Source: Gnetum montanum (Eukaryota > Streptophyta > Gnetopsida > Gnetales > Gnetaceae). From it: a stretch of DNA of 64,000 nucleotides. The notes under the pieces were generated by a model that worked only from the letters and a program-made list of their open reading frames with translations, had not been told where the DNA came from and made no database searches. Where the stretch lies: NCBI GenBank assembly GCA_015680685.1, contig MNCI01000606.1, positions 389-64,388 of the forward strand. The letters run 5' to 3'. A program made the translations under genes and the position numbers. This document shows positions 1-9,181 of this stretch, piece after piece. How positions within the stretch are numbered: position 1 is the first letter of the stretch; every line of letters begins with the position of its first letter.

Positions 1-667
1 TGTCGCAATCCGATCGCATCGTTTTTCCTTTGTTTTACGCCCCCCGCGAAATCAGACCGCTTTCTTTTACGCGCTTTACATTGTTTTACTGACCCATAAG
101 TCCCTGTCTAATCGACAAGACCATTCAGNCGTATATGAGCGTAATCTGGTAAAACAATAAGCTCAGAGTTGCTTTACGCTCACTACGCAGTTGCGCGTAA
201 TGGAGCATAAGCAATGCACAATTTTACGCACATTATGCAGTTGCGTGTGTCAGAGCGTAAAACGATGTGTAAATTACGCTCACTACGCAGCTATGCGCGA
301 TAAAGCGTAAGCAATGTACAACTTACGCTCACCACGTGGCCGTGCGTGACGAAGCGTAAGTAATGTATGCCTTACACTCACTACGCAGCTGCGCGTGTGA
401 AGCGTAAAACGACGAGCAACTTGAATGATAACATATGCAATGATACGCACTGCTGCGTATCGAGCGTAAAAACAAGTTATGCATGCGCCAGGAGGAAAAG
501 CGTCAAACTGTTGCGCTTCTTTAGACTCTGCCTTCAACTGTCTTGGAACTTATTACGCTTATTACGCTGTCGTGCGTAATAGAGCGTAAACTTGTCTTGG
601 AACGAAGGTGGAATGCGTTGCTTGAATTGCGAACCTTTGCCTGAGGCCGACAATTTTCACGGTGTTT
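1..667. other. CpG-rich block of unknown origin at the window edge
   Basis: This stretch differs from nearly all the rest of the window in being rich in intact CpG (TTACGCTC, GCGCGT, CGTGCGTGACG). It has no convincing protein frame; the two overlapping short frames around 283-579 simply read through the repeat units. It ends at about 667, where recognisable gypsy gag sequence begins on the minus strand. A single N at 129 marks a base-call or joining problem. The left boundary lies outside the window. Retained CpG suggests DNA that is younger or has been less methylated than the flanking retroelements, but that is inference. The block may be a separate insertion into the gag sequence. Confidence 0.5.
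174..589. repeat. Tandem array of ~37-bp palindromic (hairpin) units, ~50-bp period
   Basis: Each unit starts TTACGCTC or a close variant and ends GAGCGTAA or AGCGTAA, so its ends are inverted repeats that can fold into a stem. Units lie at 174-210, 224-260, 274-310, 323-359 and 372-407, with start-to-start spacing of 50, 50, 49 and 49. Shorter or displaced units lie at about 442-469 and 553-589. Spacers of 12-13 bp are related to one another (GCAATGCACAATT, AACGATGTGTAAA, GCAATGTACAAC). Inside each unit a second inverted pair, such as CTACGCAG/CTGCGCG, strengthens the stem. The units are too diverged from one another to be CRISPR repeats, and the setting is a plant genome. Confidence 0.85.
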
Positions 668-1271
668 CAGCTTGCACATGTATGTAGTAGAGAATAGTAT
701 CTGTCCAAGGCCATATCCAAGGTTTTATGATTTCCTTGTTTCCACCCTTGAATTTACTTTCTTAAATTGGACACTCTCTTATAGGTTTGGTATTTCTCAT
801 TGAATAGCTCAAACATTGTGGAACATTGGTGGATTGAATCTAGCTCCAATAATCTATACCAACTTTTGGCTTCTTCTATTAAAGTACTAGGAAAGAGCTT
901 ACACTTTTTTCACTCATGTTTTATGTTTTAAAAGGCACAAGCATCATGGAAGGCTTGTAAATGGTGTTGTGGATCAAAATTGTAACCGCCTTCAAATCAA
1001 GAAATGTTATTCATATTTAATAATTTGAGGTGGCTTTTTCTTTAATGCCTTTGGGGTATTTGAATTACCTTCCTAATCTATATTAGGCCCCTAGTAGCCA
1101 ATAAGGGTTCATTTGCATTAGACCTACCATGGTGATAATCTCTATTTCTATTCCTCTGATTGTGATGATATTGTCTATGCTTACTTTGATGTCTTTGATC
1201 TTGCACTTGGGTTCTATTTCTATCTTCATATCTACCTCTTAATGGAGCTCTCGCTCTATACCTACATTCTA
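668..1271 (-). pseudogene. Athila-like gypsy gag, downstream half of a gag split by a copia insertion
   Basis: Read on the minus strand this encodes a retrotransposon Gag core: a start like ECRYRARAPL, then GGYNFDPQHHLQAFHDAC, a run like KLFPSTLIEEAKSWYRLLEL, then MFELFNEKYQTY and VSNLRK. The same order occurs at 23930-24500 and 40540-40800. Several codons are now stops. Gag forms the virus-like particle around the element's RNA. The first codons (GAATGTA GGTATAGAG) continue exactly from the point where the gag at 36012-36360 breaks off, so the two pieces are one gene separated by the element at 1272-36011. The downstream end, near 667, is cut off by the CpG-rich block. Confidence 0.8.
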
Positions 1272-1293
1272 TGGATTGTTGAACTTAGAAAGC

Positions 1294-1340
1294 AGGGGGA
1301 GAAGGAGGGGAGTGGGTGGGGTGGGTGGGGGTGGTGGTGC
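1294..1340 (+). other. G-rich tract, potential G-quadruplex, in LTR copy A
   Basis: The plus strand holds a run of G blocks (GGGGG, GGAGGGG, GTGGGTGGGG, TGGGTGGGGG) with one- to five-base loops, which meets the usual G3+ four-block definition of a quadruplex motif. It lies at the position where the other LTR copies have GGAGGG (51351), GAAGGGG (56930) and a 13-base G run (31537-31549), so it is an expanded version of a purine tract near the LTR's 3' end. The complementary strand, which is the element's sense strand, is C-rich here. Confidence 0.75.
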
Positions 1341-1937
1341 AGATGAATAAGTTCCCCAAAGTAAAAATTTGTAACAAAAAAGCACACATGCCAAATTTAA
1401 CATGGATCCCCAACTTGGGTAGTCCACACTTGGAGGGTAGATTGCTAGCACACCTTCAAACATTATTGCTCTCAACATATGGTTGAAAGGTGCACACCCT
1501 ATATAGTCTTCAAGCCCCACACCAAAGTGCTATGCTACAACACTAGCCACTCAACAACGCAAGGTCCCGTTAGGCTTGCAATGTTGTTTCTAGGCTTCCA
1601 CAACCCTTACAACCTTGAGGTCTACTCTGGAGTACTATACCACAGCACCAACAACTCAATCCCATAAGCTCTTGACAAGCTCAAGCAAGATCAACCCTAT
1701 AGGGCAATAAGAGAGAAAAAGTATAAGGGATAGATGCAACTTAGTTTGTTGATCTTAGTACATTGAGATAAAATACACTTTACAATGAACAAATGATGAT
1801 ACAATGAATAGAAACAAAGATTACAATGATAAAAAAATGATTGCATAATGGCTTGCACATTTTCCAATGCATATGTCATGTTTCTAAATCCATCTTGGAA
1901 CTCATGCAATGATTAGGCAATGGTCACTAACGATCAT

Positions 1938-2165
1938 GGAAGACATCTTCTTCATGCCTAAGATGTCTTTCTATATTTTCCTTCAATTCTAGGAAGATGT
2001 CTTTATCTGGGAAAGACATCTTTTTGTATTTACCTTCAATTCTAAGAAGACATCTTTCTGGAACTTTCCCTCATTCTTTGAAGATGTCTTTGCTTGGTGG
2101 AAGACATCTCTGCCTGATGAAAGATGTTTGCTATTTCTTGAAGACATCTTTGCCTATGTTCACTC
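1938..2165. repeat. Array of AAGATGTCTT/AAGACATCTT motifs in LTR copy A
   Basis: The decamers AAGATGTCTT and AAGACATCTT are reverse complements of each other and alternate here roughly every 20-40 bp, about ten times with small variations (1939, 1960, 1993, 2014, 2046, 2089, 2101 and onward). Neighbouring copies can pair. Matching arrays occur in the other LTRs (35425-35690, about 51990-52190, 57560-57770). In the LTR read on the minus strand this lies near its 5' end, the U3 region where promoter and enhancer elements reside, so a regulatory role is possible but not shown. Confidence 0.65.
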
Positions 2166-2521
2166 TAATTCTACCATGTCATCTTCTATTTTTCAAGGAT
2201 ATCCTTCAAGTTTTTTTGTCGTCTAAATTCATCATTCCTTATTCACAAGCTTGATATTCCACATGCCTTAATGATAACAAATTTTCTTGTACATTATCTG
2301 GTCCTTGTTCACGTTCTTTGGAATTCTTGCATCTTTGGTTGAGACCTTGTGAAAGACCTTCTTCCTTGAGGTCTATATTAGTTCATTTCTTGTCTTCTAT
2401 GTAGGCTTTAGCTCATCTTGGTTTTCCATGTCTGTTGTTTCTACAAACACAATAACCAAAGAACCATGTAAACAACCTTTGAATCCATTTTACTTAACAT
2501 TTTAACACATCAAAAGGTTCA

Positions 2522-2702
2522 CAATATCCCCATTTTTGGTTATTTTCAAAACTTAAGAAAATGGGTTAGTAATCATACAAATATAACCATACTAACCATA
2601 CAACTCTTCCCCTTTTTGAACAACATCAACAGGAATAAAGGACATAAACTTAGTTAAAAAAAATAGATCAATAGGTTTTAGATAATATTTAGAGTCTCAA
2701 AT
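2522..2702 (-). other. Internal remnant of the copia-like element beside its 3' LTR
   Basis: On the minus strand this ends with a tract rich in A and G (CCAAAAATGGGGATATTG) just before the LTR, a degraded polypurine tract. The sequence resembles that at 52414-52590 next to the equivalent LTR of the second copia-like element (shared blocks such as CCCATTTTTGG, AAGAAAAT and GGATAATGCACATAAA-like text). It stops at 2702, where the Tat/Ogre-like LTR begins, and the element's internal sequence is inferred to resume at 21701. Confidence 0.6.
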
Positions 2703-4360
2703 TGAAATGCCACCAAATTTGGGAGACAACTTCTCGACCACAAATTTGTCCAAGTGTGAACACAAGGTAAATTTTTTCTAAGTGCTGGGACTATGCTCTC
2801 CACTGCTCCAGAGCATAATTAGTTGGTGGGGGAGCGTAGTCAGATCAAAAGATTGATTTTTTGCAATTTTTCCTAAATTTCATCATGAAGCAAGAAGTTG
2901 TAGATTTTTCTAAATGTTGGAACTACGCTCTCTACTACTTGAAAGTGTAGTCAACACTAGAGGTCAGTTTTGCAAATTTTTCTAAGTGTCAAGCCAATAG
3001 TTGTAGATTTTTCTAACTGCTAAGACTACACTATTCATTGCATTGGAGCATAGTTAAGCATAGTTGGCATGGAAAAAAAAATTTGGTAGAAATTTTTTCT
3101 AAGTGTTGGACTATGATTTCCACTATATTGGAGTGTAGTCAAGCATAGCCAATTAGAAGCTAGATTTTGCAAAAGAATTTCAAGTGTTGGGACTACGCTT
3201 GACCCTAGTTGGGAGCATAGTCAAGCTCTCATGGAGTGCGTAGTCAACACACAACCATGTTCTGCAAAAAATTATCTAAGCGTTGAACTACTTTCTCCCT
3301 TAGTCTAGAGCATAGTTGAGAGTAGTCAGCTAGAACAGCATCCAATGGCCTCCACAATGCAGCACCAACATTTGGCTTAGCTCCAACACACCTACAACAA
3401 GTGTAGTTAGCAAAAATGCATATTTGTTGTACTCCTTTTTGTCCCTAAATTGTAACTATGCTTGATCCCACTCAAGATAGTGGACATTGTAGTCTCCAAA
3501 GGTGTATTTTCTTTTGCATTTTTTTAGGTACATTGTGATCCTATTTAGCTCAGGAACATGTAGTTGGTAGTGTAGTCATAGTCTGGTAGTCTTGCAAAGT
3601 CCATTAGAGCACACCACAATAGAACACTAGCTTGCTTTAGTGGAGAGCATAGTTGAGTATGTCCCAATCATACCACTACCACGTGGCAACCAATTTGCAT
3701 TCCACAAGAACCATAGGCCTATAATTACCCCAACCCTTCACGTTTTAGGGGTTGTCAAATTTGAAAGTTGGCATATTGGGAATTTGGCATTTTTGAAGCG
3801 CATTTGGCATTTTTGGCAAGGTAAGGCATTTGCACACCATTGTAGCTCACTGTAGACCACCATAGTCCATTGCACACCGTGGCAACCAACCCAGTAGGCA
3901 CAGAAAACATGATAGAATGTCAGTGTTTGTGGCTAGACATCCTCAATATTGTGACTATGCTATCCACTATGCTTGCTATACACTGCATACCTTCTCACCC
4001 CTTTTAAGGTTAACTACGCTCAATCCCATTTAGGGTGGTGTTGCTTTCTCTCTTGCTTTCTCCCCTCTGCATTAGCATCTTACTTGTATTTTTGGTTGTT
4101 TTAACACACCACCATGCATTAACACCTTCATTTTGCACTAAAAACCATGACTACTCTCACCCCCATGGACATCGTGACCACCATGCAAACACTTAACACC
4201 ATTTGGCATTGCATTTCATAAGTCCTCATTCAAATGAAAAGATCATTCTAGGCATCCCATCTCTGACTCTAATAGGCCCTCACGTGGATGCGAGGTGAAA
4301 GCTATATGCCTGTGAACCTCTTCATGTTCCATTTCAACTACCAATGTTTTCAGTCACTAT
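2703..4360 (+). repeat. 5' LTR of the Tat/Ogre-like element
   Basis: It starts TGAAATGCCACCAAATTTGG and ends near TTTTCAGTCACTA at about 4359. The 3' LTR at 19983 starts TGAAACACCATCAAATTTGG and ends with the same block, and the two copies stay alignable between, for example around ATTTGGCATTTTTGAAGC at 3786 and 21100. The exact last base (CACTA or CACTACA) is uncertain. The TATA-like block seen in the 3' copy (CTATAAATAT, 21037) is degraded here to CTATAATTAC near 3718. Confidence 0.85.
2775..3325. repeat. Recurrent inverted-repeat motif (ACTATGCTCTCCACT...GAGAGCATAGT) in the LTR
   Basis: A motif of the form GACTAYGCTCTCCACT is followed within about 20-40 bp by its near-complement GAGAGCATAGTCAA. 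The pair recurs about every 90-130 bp: near 2788, 2930, 3025, 3112, 3190 and 3290. Between copies lies a second repeated phrase, AATTTTTCTAAGTG. The same layout is found in the 3' LTR (20070-20640) and in fragments at 4640-4680, 13070-13250 and 14695-14770. The arms could form stem-loops in DNA or RNA. What they do is unknown. Confidence 0.7.
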
Positions 4361-4799
4361 AGTTTTCTAGCACTAAAAGGAGGGCTAGATCCATTTCTAT
4401 CTTTCATACTTTGTTGGTTGTTATCTCACGTGCTCTCTACATCATCATTGCTAACTCTACGTTAGCATAGATCCAACACCCTTGAGGACCTACCTTGTTT
4501 GGTTGTGGCTAGATCTTAGGCTAGTGTAGGCATTGTCTACCAACTAGTTGGTGTAGATTAGACCCGTCAATTCCCTTGGAACCCCATGTAACAACCTCAA
4601 AACATCCATTCTCGCACTTAGCTAAATTTTGGGCTCTCAATAGAGAGCATAGTTAACTCTTAGTGTAGAGAGTGTAGTCTCTAGACTTAGCCATTTTTCT
4701 CTAGTTTTTAACTTAGCTATTTTTCTATGATTTCTAGACTTAATCATTTTTTGATAGTTTCAAACTCAGCTATTTTTTCTGCAAATTTTGGTCAGCACC
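4361..4799 (+). other. Leader between 5' LTR and gag; no clear primer-binding site
   Basis: This untranslated leader holds another copy of the LTR-type motif (AGAGAGCATAGTTAACTC, 4643; GAGAGTGTAGTC, 4668) and a short repeat of TTAGCTATTTTTCTATGA/TTAATCATTTTTTGATAG-like text at 4690-4770. A primer-binding site complementary to a tRNA 3' end should begin TGG within a few bases of the LTR, but I cannot recognise one, probably because of mutation. No protein frame is seen. Confidence 0.5.
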
Positions 4800-6843
4800 A
4801 TGAATTCTAAACTACCTTTGGCATTTGTTCCAAGCACACTTGCTATCTTGACTACTCAACAAGAAAATCAAATTAACCATCCTACTAGTCTTGCTATAGT
4901 AGAGCCTAGGCAATTCCTAAGGTTGCGTAACTAGGATCTTGAGTACATGACACTCAATAATGAGAAATATAACTTGATCTACATGAAGCTTCAAGTAAGC
5001 CTATTCGTAGGCCACACAAACATGGAAGCCAAGTAGGGCTATGAACTCATCCACAAAAAATGATGGGAGTATGTCCCTTCCTCCATTGACTTCATCCCAC
5101 TTATTAAACCTTACCACTGGATCCTAGCCCAGCTCATCTAAACAAATGAGCATGAAGTGGGGATAGATTATGAGGAGCCCATACAAGAAGAGAAAGATGA
5201 GTTTGAAGCTTGTTTTGAGCATGAGGATTCTTTTCATACGTCCTTTCAACAAATAATCTCTAGCATGGTCTTCCTACAGTCTAGCCCACCTATCTTCCTA
5301 GAGACAGTTATAGCCCTAATGTCACCTCCCAGGTCAAAGCTTGTGGTGGTGATCCACCAAAGACAGTACACACATCAAGATGTAGTACATCTAGTCAACT
5401 TGCCCTTTGTGGCATTTTCCCAACTTGCTCAGTCATCCTTGCTAACAATTATCACATCCACATAGTCCTACATGCCACCATGCATATCCCTTAGCCATAA
5501 ATGACTTAGGCATCTTATGCCCTGCTTGTCTCATTGGTGTCGTCCATAGTGATCCAACCCACACACGGGTGGTGGGCCCCAACCACTATGCCTATGGCAT
5601 AACCAACACAACAAGCATCTCATGTGGCTTCATAACCTGCAACCAAGTCATGGATAATGTAACTGGCACATTGGGAAGCACAACTGATGTAGCCCACTAC
5701 TCCATCTTAAGGCTTAGATTAGGCATTCCAGTTGATCCAAACCTTAATAGAAGAGGTCAAGTAACTCAAAGCCACCTCTTTTGAAATGGTTCATGTGGTG
5801 GAATTATACCAGGATAATCCTATAAGTCCTACTATTCCAGCACTGACTCTCCCAACAGGGATCCCACTTTCTCACTTCACAAAATACAATGGTGAAGGGG
5901 ATCATAATGCACACTTGGTGACCTTTTGGTCTAAGTGCTTATTACTATAGTCATGGCCACATGCCATCATATGTGTCTTCACTATGTCACTCACCAACAA
6001 GGCACTCAATTGGTACTGGGAATTACCTAGGGCCTTAATCTTCTCTTTGGAGGATCTGCTAAGTTAGTTTATCATGTGTTTCAAGTACAACTTGAAGCTA
6101 GAAACCATCCTTAACTAGCTCATGCAAATTAGGTAGGGCCATCTAGAGCCCATTAAAAAATTTATTCAATGTTGGAGTGTGTCACTGAATGAAATTTATG
6201 ATCCTATAGCAGAGATGTACCTTCTAGCCATCTTCAAGGATGTAGTCAATGAATTTATCAAGTTAAAACTATATTATTTGGCTTTGCAATCTCTGAGCTA
6301 GGCCTTTTCCCAACCAAAGAGCATACAAGACACAATAGAAGTTAGCAAGGGCCTGGCCTATGTGGCCTATAAGAACTTACACATCATAAAGGACAAGGAA
6401 AAGGACAAACAAAATACAATCATGGCAATTATGACCAACAAAGCCAAAACAACTAATCCAAAGCCAACGGCCAACCCATCCAAGGCCCTAGCCAACAATA
6501 AGACTGTCGACTCTAGCACAACAACCAACTAGCCTACATCATCGATGGAAATAATGCAAGCAACTCCAAGACCCAACTTTGAGTGTAAGGATCACTCAAA
6601 GTATACCCTACTACTCCTTAAATCTTTGGAACCATTGGACCAATTTCTCAAGGTTGGATGCATCTGGTATAAGCAGATGTCTAAGGATGTTTGCAAGAGA
6701 CATGATAGATATTGTGAGCTCCTAAGGAACCCCATGTTAGTAGCCTTGAATGAGCCCCTAGTGCCAAAGCACTTTAGGCTAGATAGGTTTTGTTACTATC
6801 ACCATTTGCCTAGGCACAACACTAACTTTTTCATGGCCTTGTA
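4800..6843 (+). pseudogene. gag: gag of the Tat/Ogre-like element (degenerate)
   Basis: The frame opens at ATG 4800 (MNSKLPLAFVP) and runs, with several in-frame TAG/TAA/TGA and at least one frameshift between 5465 and 5800, to the stop at 6843. An acidic stretch (EEPIQEEKDEFEACFEHED, about 5166-5222) is followed by the Gag core near 5850-6300: HFTKYNGEGDHNAHLVTFW, then NKALNWYWELP and FKYNLKLETIL, the usual pattern of plant gypsy Gag. Near the end (about 6785-6840) RFCYYHHLPRHNTNFFMAL has the shape of a CCHC zinc knuckle with its last Cys replaced by Phe. Most stops sit at CAG/CAA-like codons, consistent with C-to-T decay. Gag would package the element RNA. The product cannot be made from this copy. 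Confidence 0.8.
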
Positions 6844-7549
6844 AGATGACCTATAATGAATGATTGACAAAGGTGAGTTGGTGCTTGATGCTACCAACCC
6901 AGTGAGGCCTCAAAACCAATAATGAGGGTATACAAGGATCCTTTGAACATAGATGATGTAGGGTACATCATCAATGCCATTAGCATTGATGAAAATCTAA
7001 AGTCGATGCAGTGGCCATTCATGGTCTGTGTGTCCTCTGGTAACGCAGGGGCCCCCTGAGCCTCCACAGGTTTGAGGTCCCCTTTCATTTTGAGAGTGTC
7101 ACCTCAAACAACCACAACACCCTTTGTGGTTAGGGTTTCCCAACATGTTGTGGCGGCAATAGTTTAGCCATCCTTTGTTGTTAGGGTACCACAACATGTT
7201 GACCGCTCACCTACCCAAAGTTCGATGATGGATAACATGCTAGCCCCTTCTCGTCCAAGAGCCAATCCTACTAGCCATACCAATAGACCATCTAGATGGT
7301 AACCCTAGAGGCCGAATGAGCATCTCGCTAATAAGATGGTTAGAAAAAGTCATGAGCAGAGAGTGTTAGGCCCACCCAAACCAATGCCCCTTTTTGTAGT
7401 CCCTATGGTCAAAACAACCAAAAGGGCCACCACTAGCAAGTTGCAATTGAGTACTAAGGCCCTCAAACACATCAAAAAAGCCAAGTCTAAGTTCCCTTCA
7501 TGAGAGATCTATCTCTTAGGTTGCATGGAGGAGGTCAAGGCCAAAAAAA
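6844..7549 (+). pseudogene. gag-protease linker, badly decayed
   Basis: No long frame survives. Short in-frame fragments remain, and repeated phrases such as GGTTAGGGTTTCCCAACATGTTG and GTTAGGGTACCACAACATGTTG (7120-7200, a ~60-bp direct repeat) are visible. The position between the zinc-knuckle-like end of gag and the protease suggests linker coding sequence. No domain is recognised. Confidence 0.4.
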
Positions 7550-8166
7550 TGATAGAAATTGGTAAGGATTTCCTGAATGTACTAGCCTAGGTCAAGTAGG
7601 CCTTAAAGCAAAAGAACACAATGCTGAGCCTATATGACATGATTATGACCTCATCTATCCATTACAAGGTGCTAGTTCAAATGTTGATCTTCATTCCTAT
7701 CATGGAGGACATCCCAACAAATGAACACTCCATTCATGCTACGATGTTGTCTCCTACACCATAGGAATCAAGTTCAATAGCCCTAGCATTCCACGATGAA
7801 GCAATTAAAGTTAACCCTGAGAAGGGTCAAATCGTCACAGTGTCCATGTTTGTCACAATACGTGTTGGGTAGTTCAAAATTCGTAGGGTGCATGTTGATG
7901 ATGGGGTGGCAAAAAATGTCATCTCATACACTGCCATTGACAATCTATGACGTGCCAAGCAGATCAAACTAATAAAAATGTGCCTAAAGTCCTTCAACGG
8001 GTCATGTGTCATTGTTAGTGGAACCATCATGATAGCCTTCATGGTAGAGGAAGAATTCCCCACTACCATTGAATTCATCATTGTAGAGGAAATTCCAGGT
8101 TTCAACTTAATATTGGACATGCCTTGGTTGGCCCAATTATGGGTTGTTTCCTCTCCCATTCACTAA
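7550..8166 (+). pseudogene. Retroviral-type aspartic protease of the Tat/Ogre-like element (degenerate)
   Basis: In one frame (same as 7978-8166) a stretch near 7625 reads LSLYDMIMTSSIHYKVLV, like the region before protease in many plant gypsy polyproteins. From about 7845 follow VSMFVTIRVG, then IRRVHVDDGVAKNVISYTA, matching the flap and active-site region (normally D-S/T/G-G followed by NVI), and finally EIPGFNLILDMPWLAQ, matching the conserved ILGxxWL end of the fold. The active-site triplet is DDG here, which is unusual, and stop codons break the frame twice before 7978. The protease would cut the Gag-Pol polyprotein. This copy is not functional. Confidence 0.75.
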
Positions 8167-8744
8167 GAAATCCACCTTCCATATGAAGGTGGTGAGCTCA
8201 TTATTCATGGTGACAATGCAACCCCTCTGGCCATAAAAAAAACACAGAGCAAGGGTCAAAGGTGGAGTTCCCTAATGACACATTTTCAGCAAAGGATGAG
8301 GATGAAATGCATGAGGCTAACCCACCCAAACAAGTGAAAGAAGCCAAAAACCTCTCAGAGGATTCTTTATAGGTAGAATTGCCCTTTGACATAGTAGGTG
8401 AAGGTCAAGGGGAACACTGCATAATACCATATAGGCCCTATGCACCTCCTAACCCATAGGAAGCACATGTGTGACTAAGGCATCTCCTTAGTCCAATGCA
8501 CACTAGGTGCCTACTTGCCCTTTTTTTTTACATTTAGCCATGCATTTGACCTTTTTCTTACATTGCATTTGTTTACACATTTACTTTTAGCTAGATTGTT
8601 TACATTACATTTCGTCTTGCTTTGTTTACATATTTTATTTAGTTTATGCATTTGCTCCTTTAATTTACCCTTTAGTAGTCATTAGCTTATGTATGAAAAA
8701 CATAAAAATGCATAAAATTTAGAAAATCCAAAAATCACAAAAGG

Positions 8745-8935
8745 ATAAACAACACTACATGGCCTACCATGCCTTAAATTGGCAATGCATGACCTAGAAT
8801 GACCTTAAGCTACCACCTGTAACTATGTCCCTATGGTCCAAAATGACCTTAAACTAGTAATGCATGTAGCTTGAAATGACCTTAAACTAGCATAAGCCCT
8901 TCTGCTATGGTCTTAAACTAGCATGGGATTTGCAA
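8745..8935. repeat. Degenerate tandem repeat around ATGACCTTAAACTAGCA
   Basis: Five or more imperfect copies of a unit reading ATGRCCTTAAACTAGCATG lie at roughly 30-45-bp spacing (TGCCTTAAATTGGCAATGCATG, TGACCTTAAGCTACC, TGACCTTAAACTAGTAATGCATG, TGACCTTAAACTAGCA, TGGTCTTAAACTAGCATG). The same core recurs at 14890-14990 and, in a longer array, at 18160-18550, so the block is dispersed at three places in one element. Confidence 0.65.
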
Positions 8936-9181
8936 TGGCCTAGTTACATTATCGTCGCATAATCTTGGCTTAGTGCATTAATCCATCACATTACAAGCAT
9001 AGTAAGCACAAAATAAACAAAATCAACAAAAACGTTTGCACATTACACACTGCACATATAGCAAATACATGTATTAGATATTACATGAATAGTAGTACAT
9101 AGCATGAGTAGCATGAGTAGTAAAATACATGGCACAAAAATAGCAAAAAATGCCTAGTAATAGGGCTACATTAGGTCATGC

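Larger units (their letters stand above)
1272..2521 (-). repeat. 3' LTR of the copia-like element (copy A)
   Basis: On the plus strand it runs from TGGATTGTTGAAC to CAAAAGGTTCA, so on the minus strand it has the usual TG...CA ends. It shares its order of blocks with 34911-36011, 51331-52413 and 56912-58021: the TGAACTTAG block, a G-rich tract, GGTAGTCCACAC(T), CCTATATAGTCTTCAAGCCC (this copy and 34911-36011), a set of AAGATGTCTT/AAGACATCTT motifs, and the end block AACATTTTAACACA. The length of about 1,250 bp is slightly above the 1,083-1,110 bp of the second element's LTRs, partly because of the expanded G tract. Sequence right of 2521 (CCCCATTTTTGG) reads as a purine-rich tract on the minus strand, consistent with a 3' LTR. 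Confidence 0.8.

Noticed and set aside
283-579. Short frames on both strands in the hairpin array
   Set aside because: They are readings through CpG-rich tandem units with no consistent residue pattern.
174-589. CRISPR-like regular spacing of repeats
   Set aside because: Units are diverged, spacers are related to each other, no cas genes are present, and the setting is a plant nuclear genome.
4361-4420. Primer-binding site of the Tat/Ogre-like element (TGGTTGTTATC near 4413)
   Set aside because: Too far from the LTR end and without clear complementarity to a tRNA 3' end known to me.
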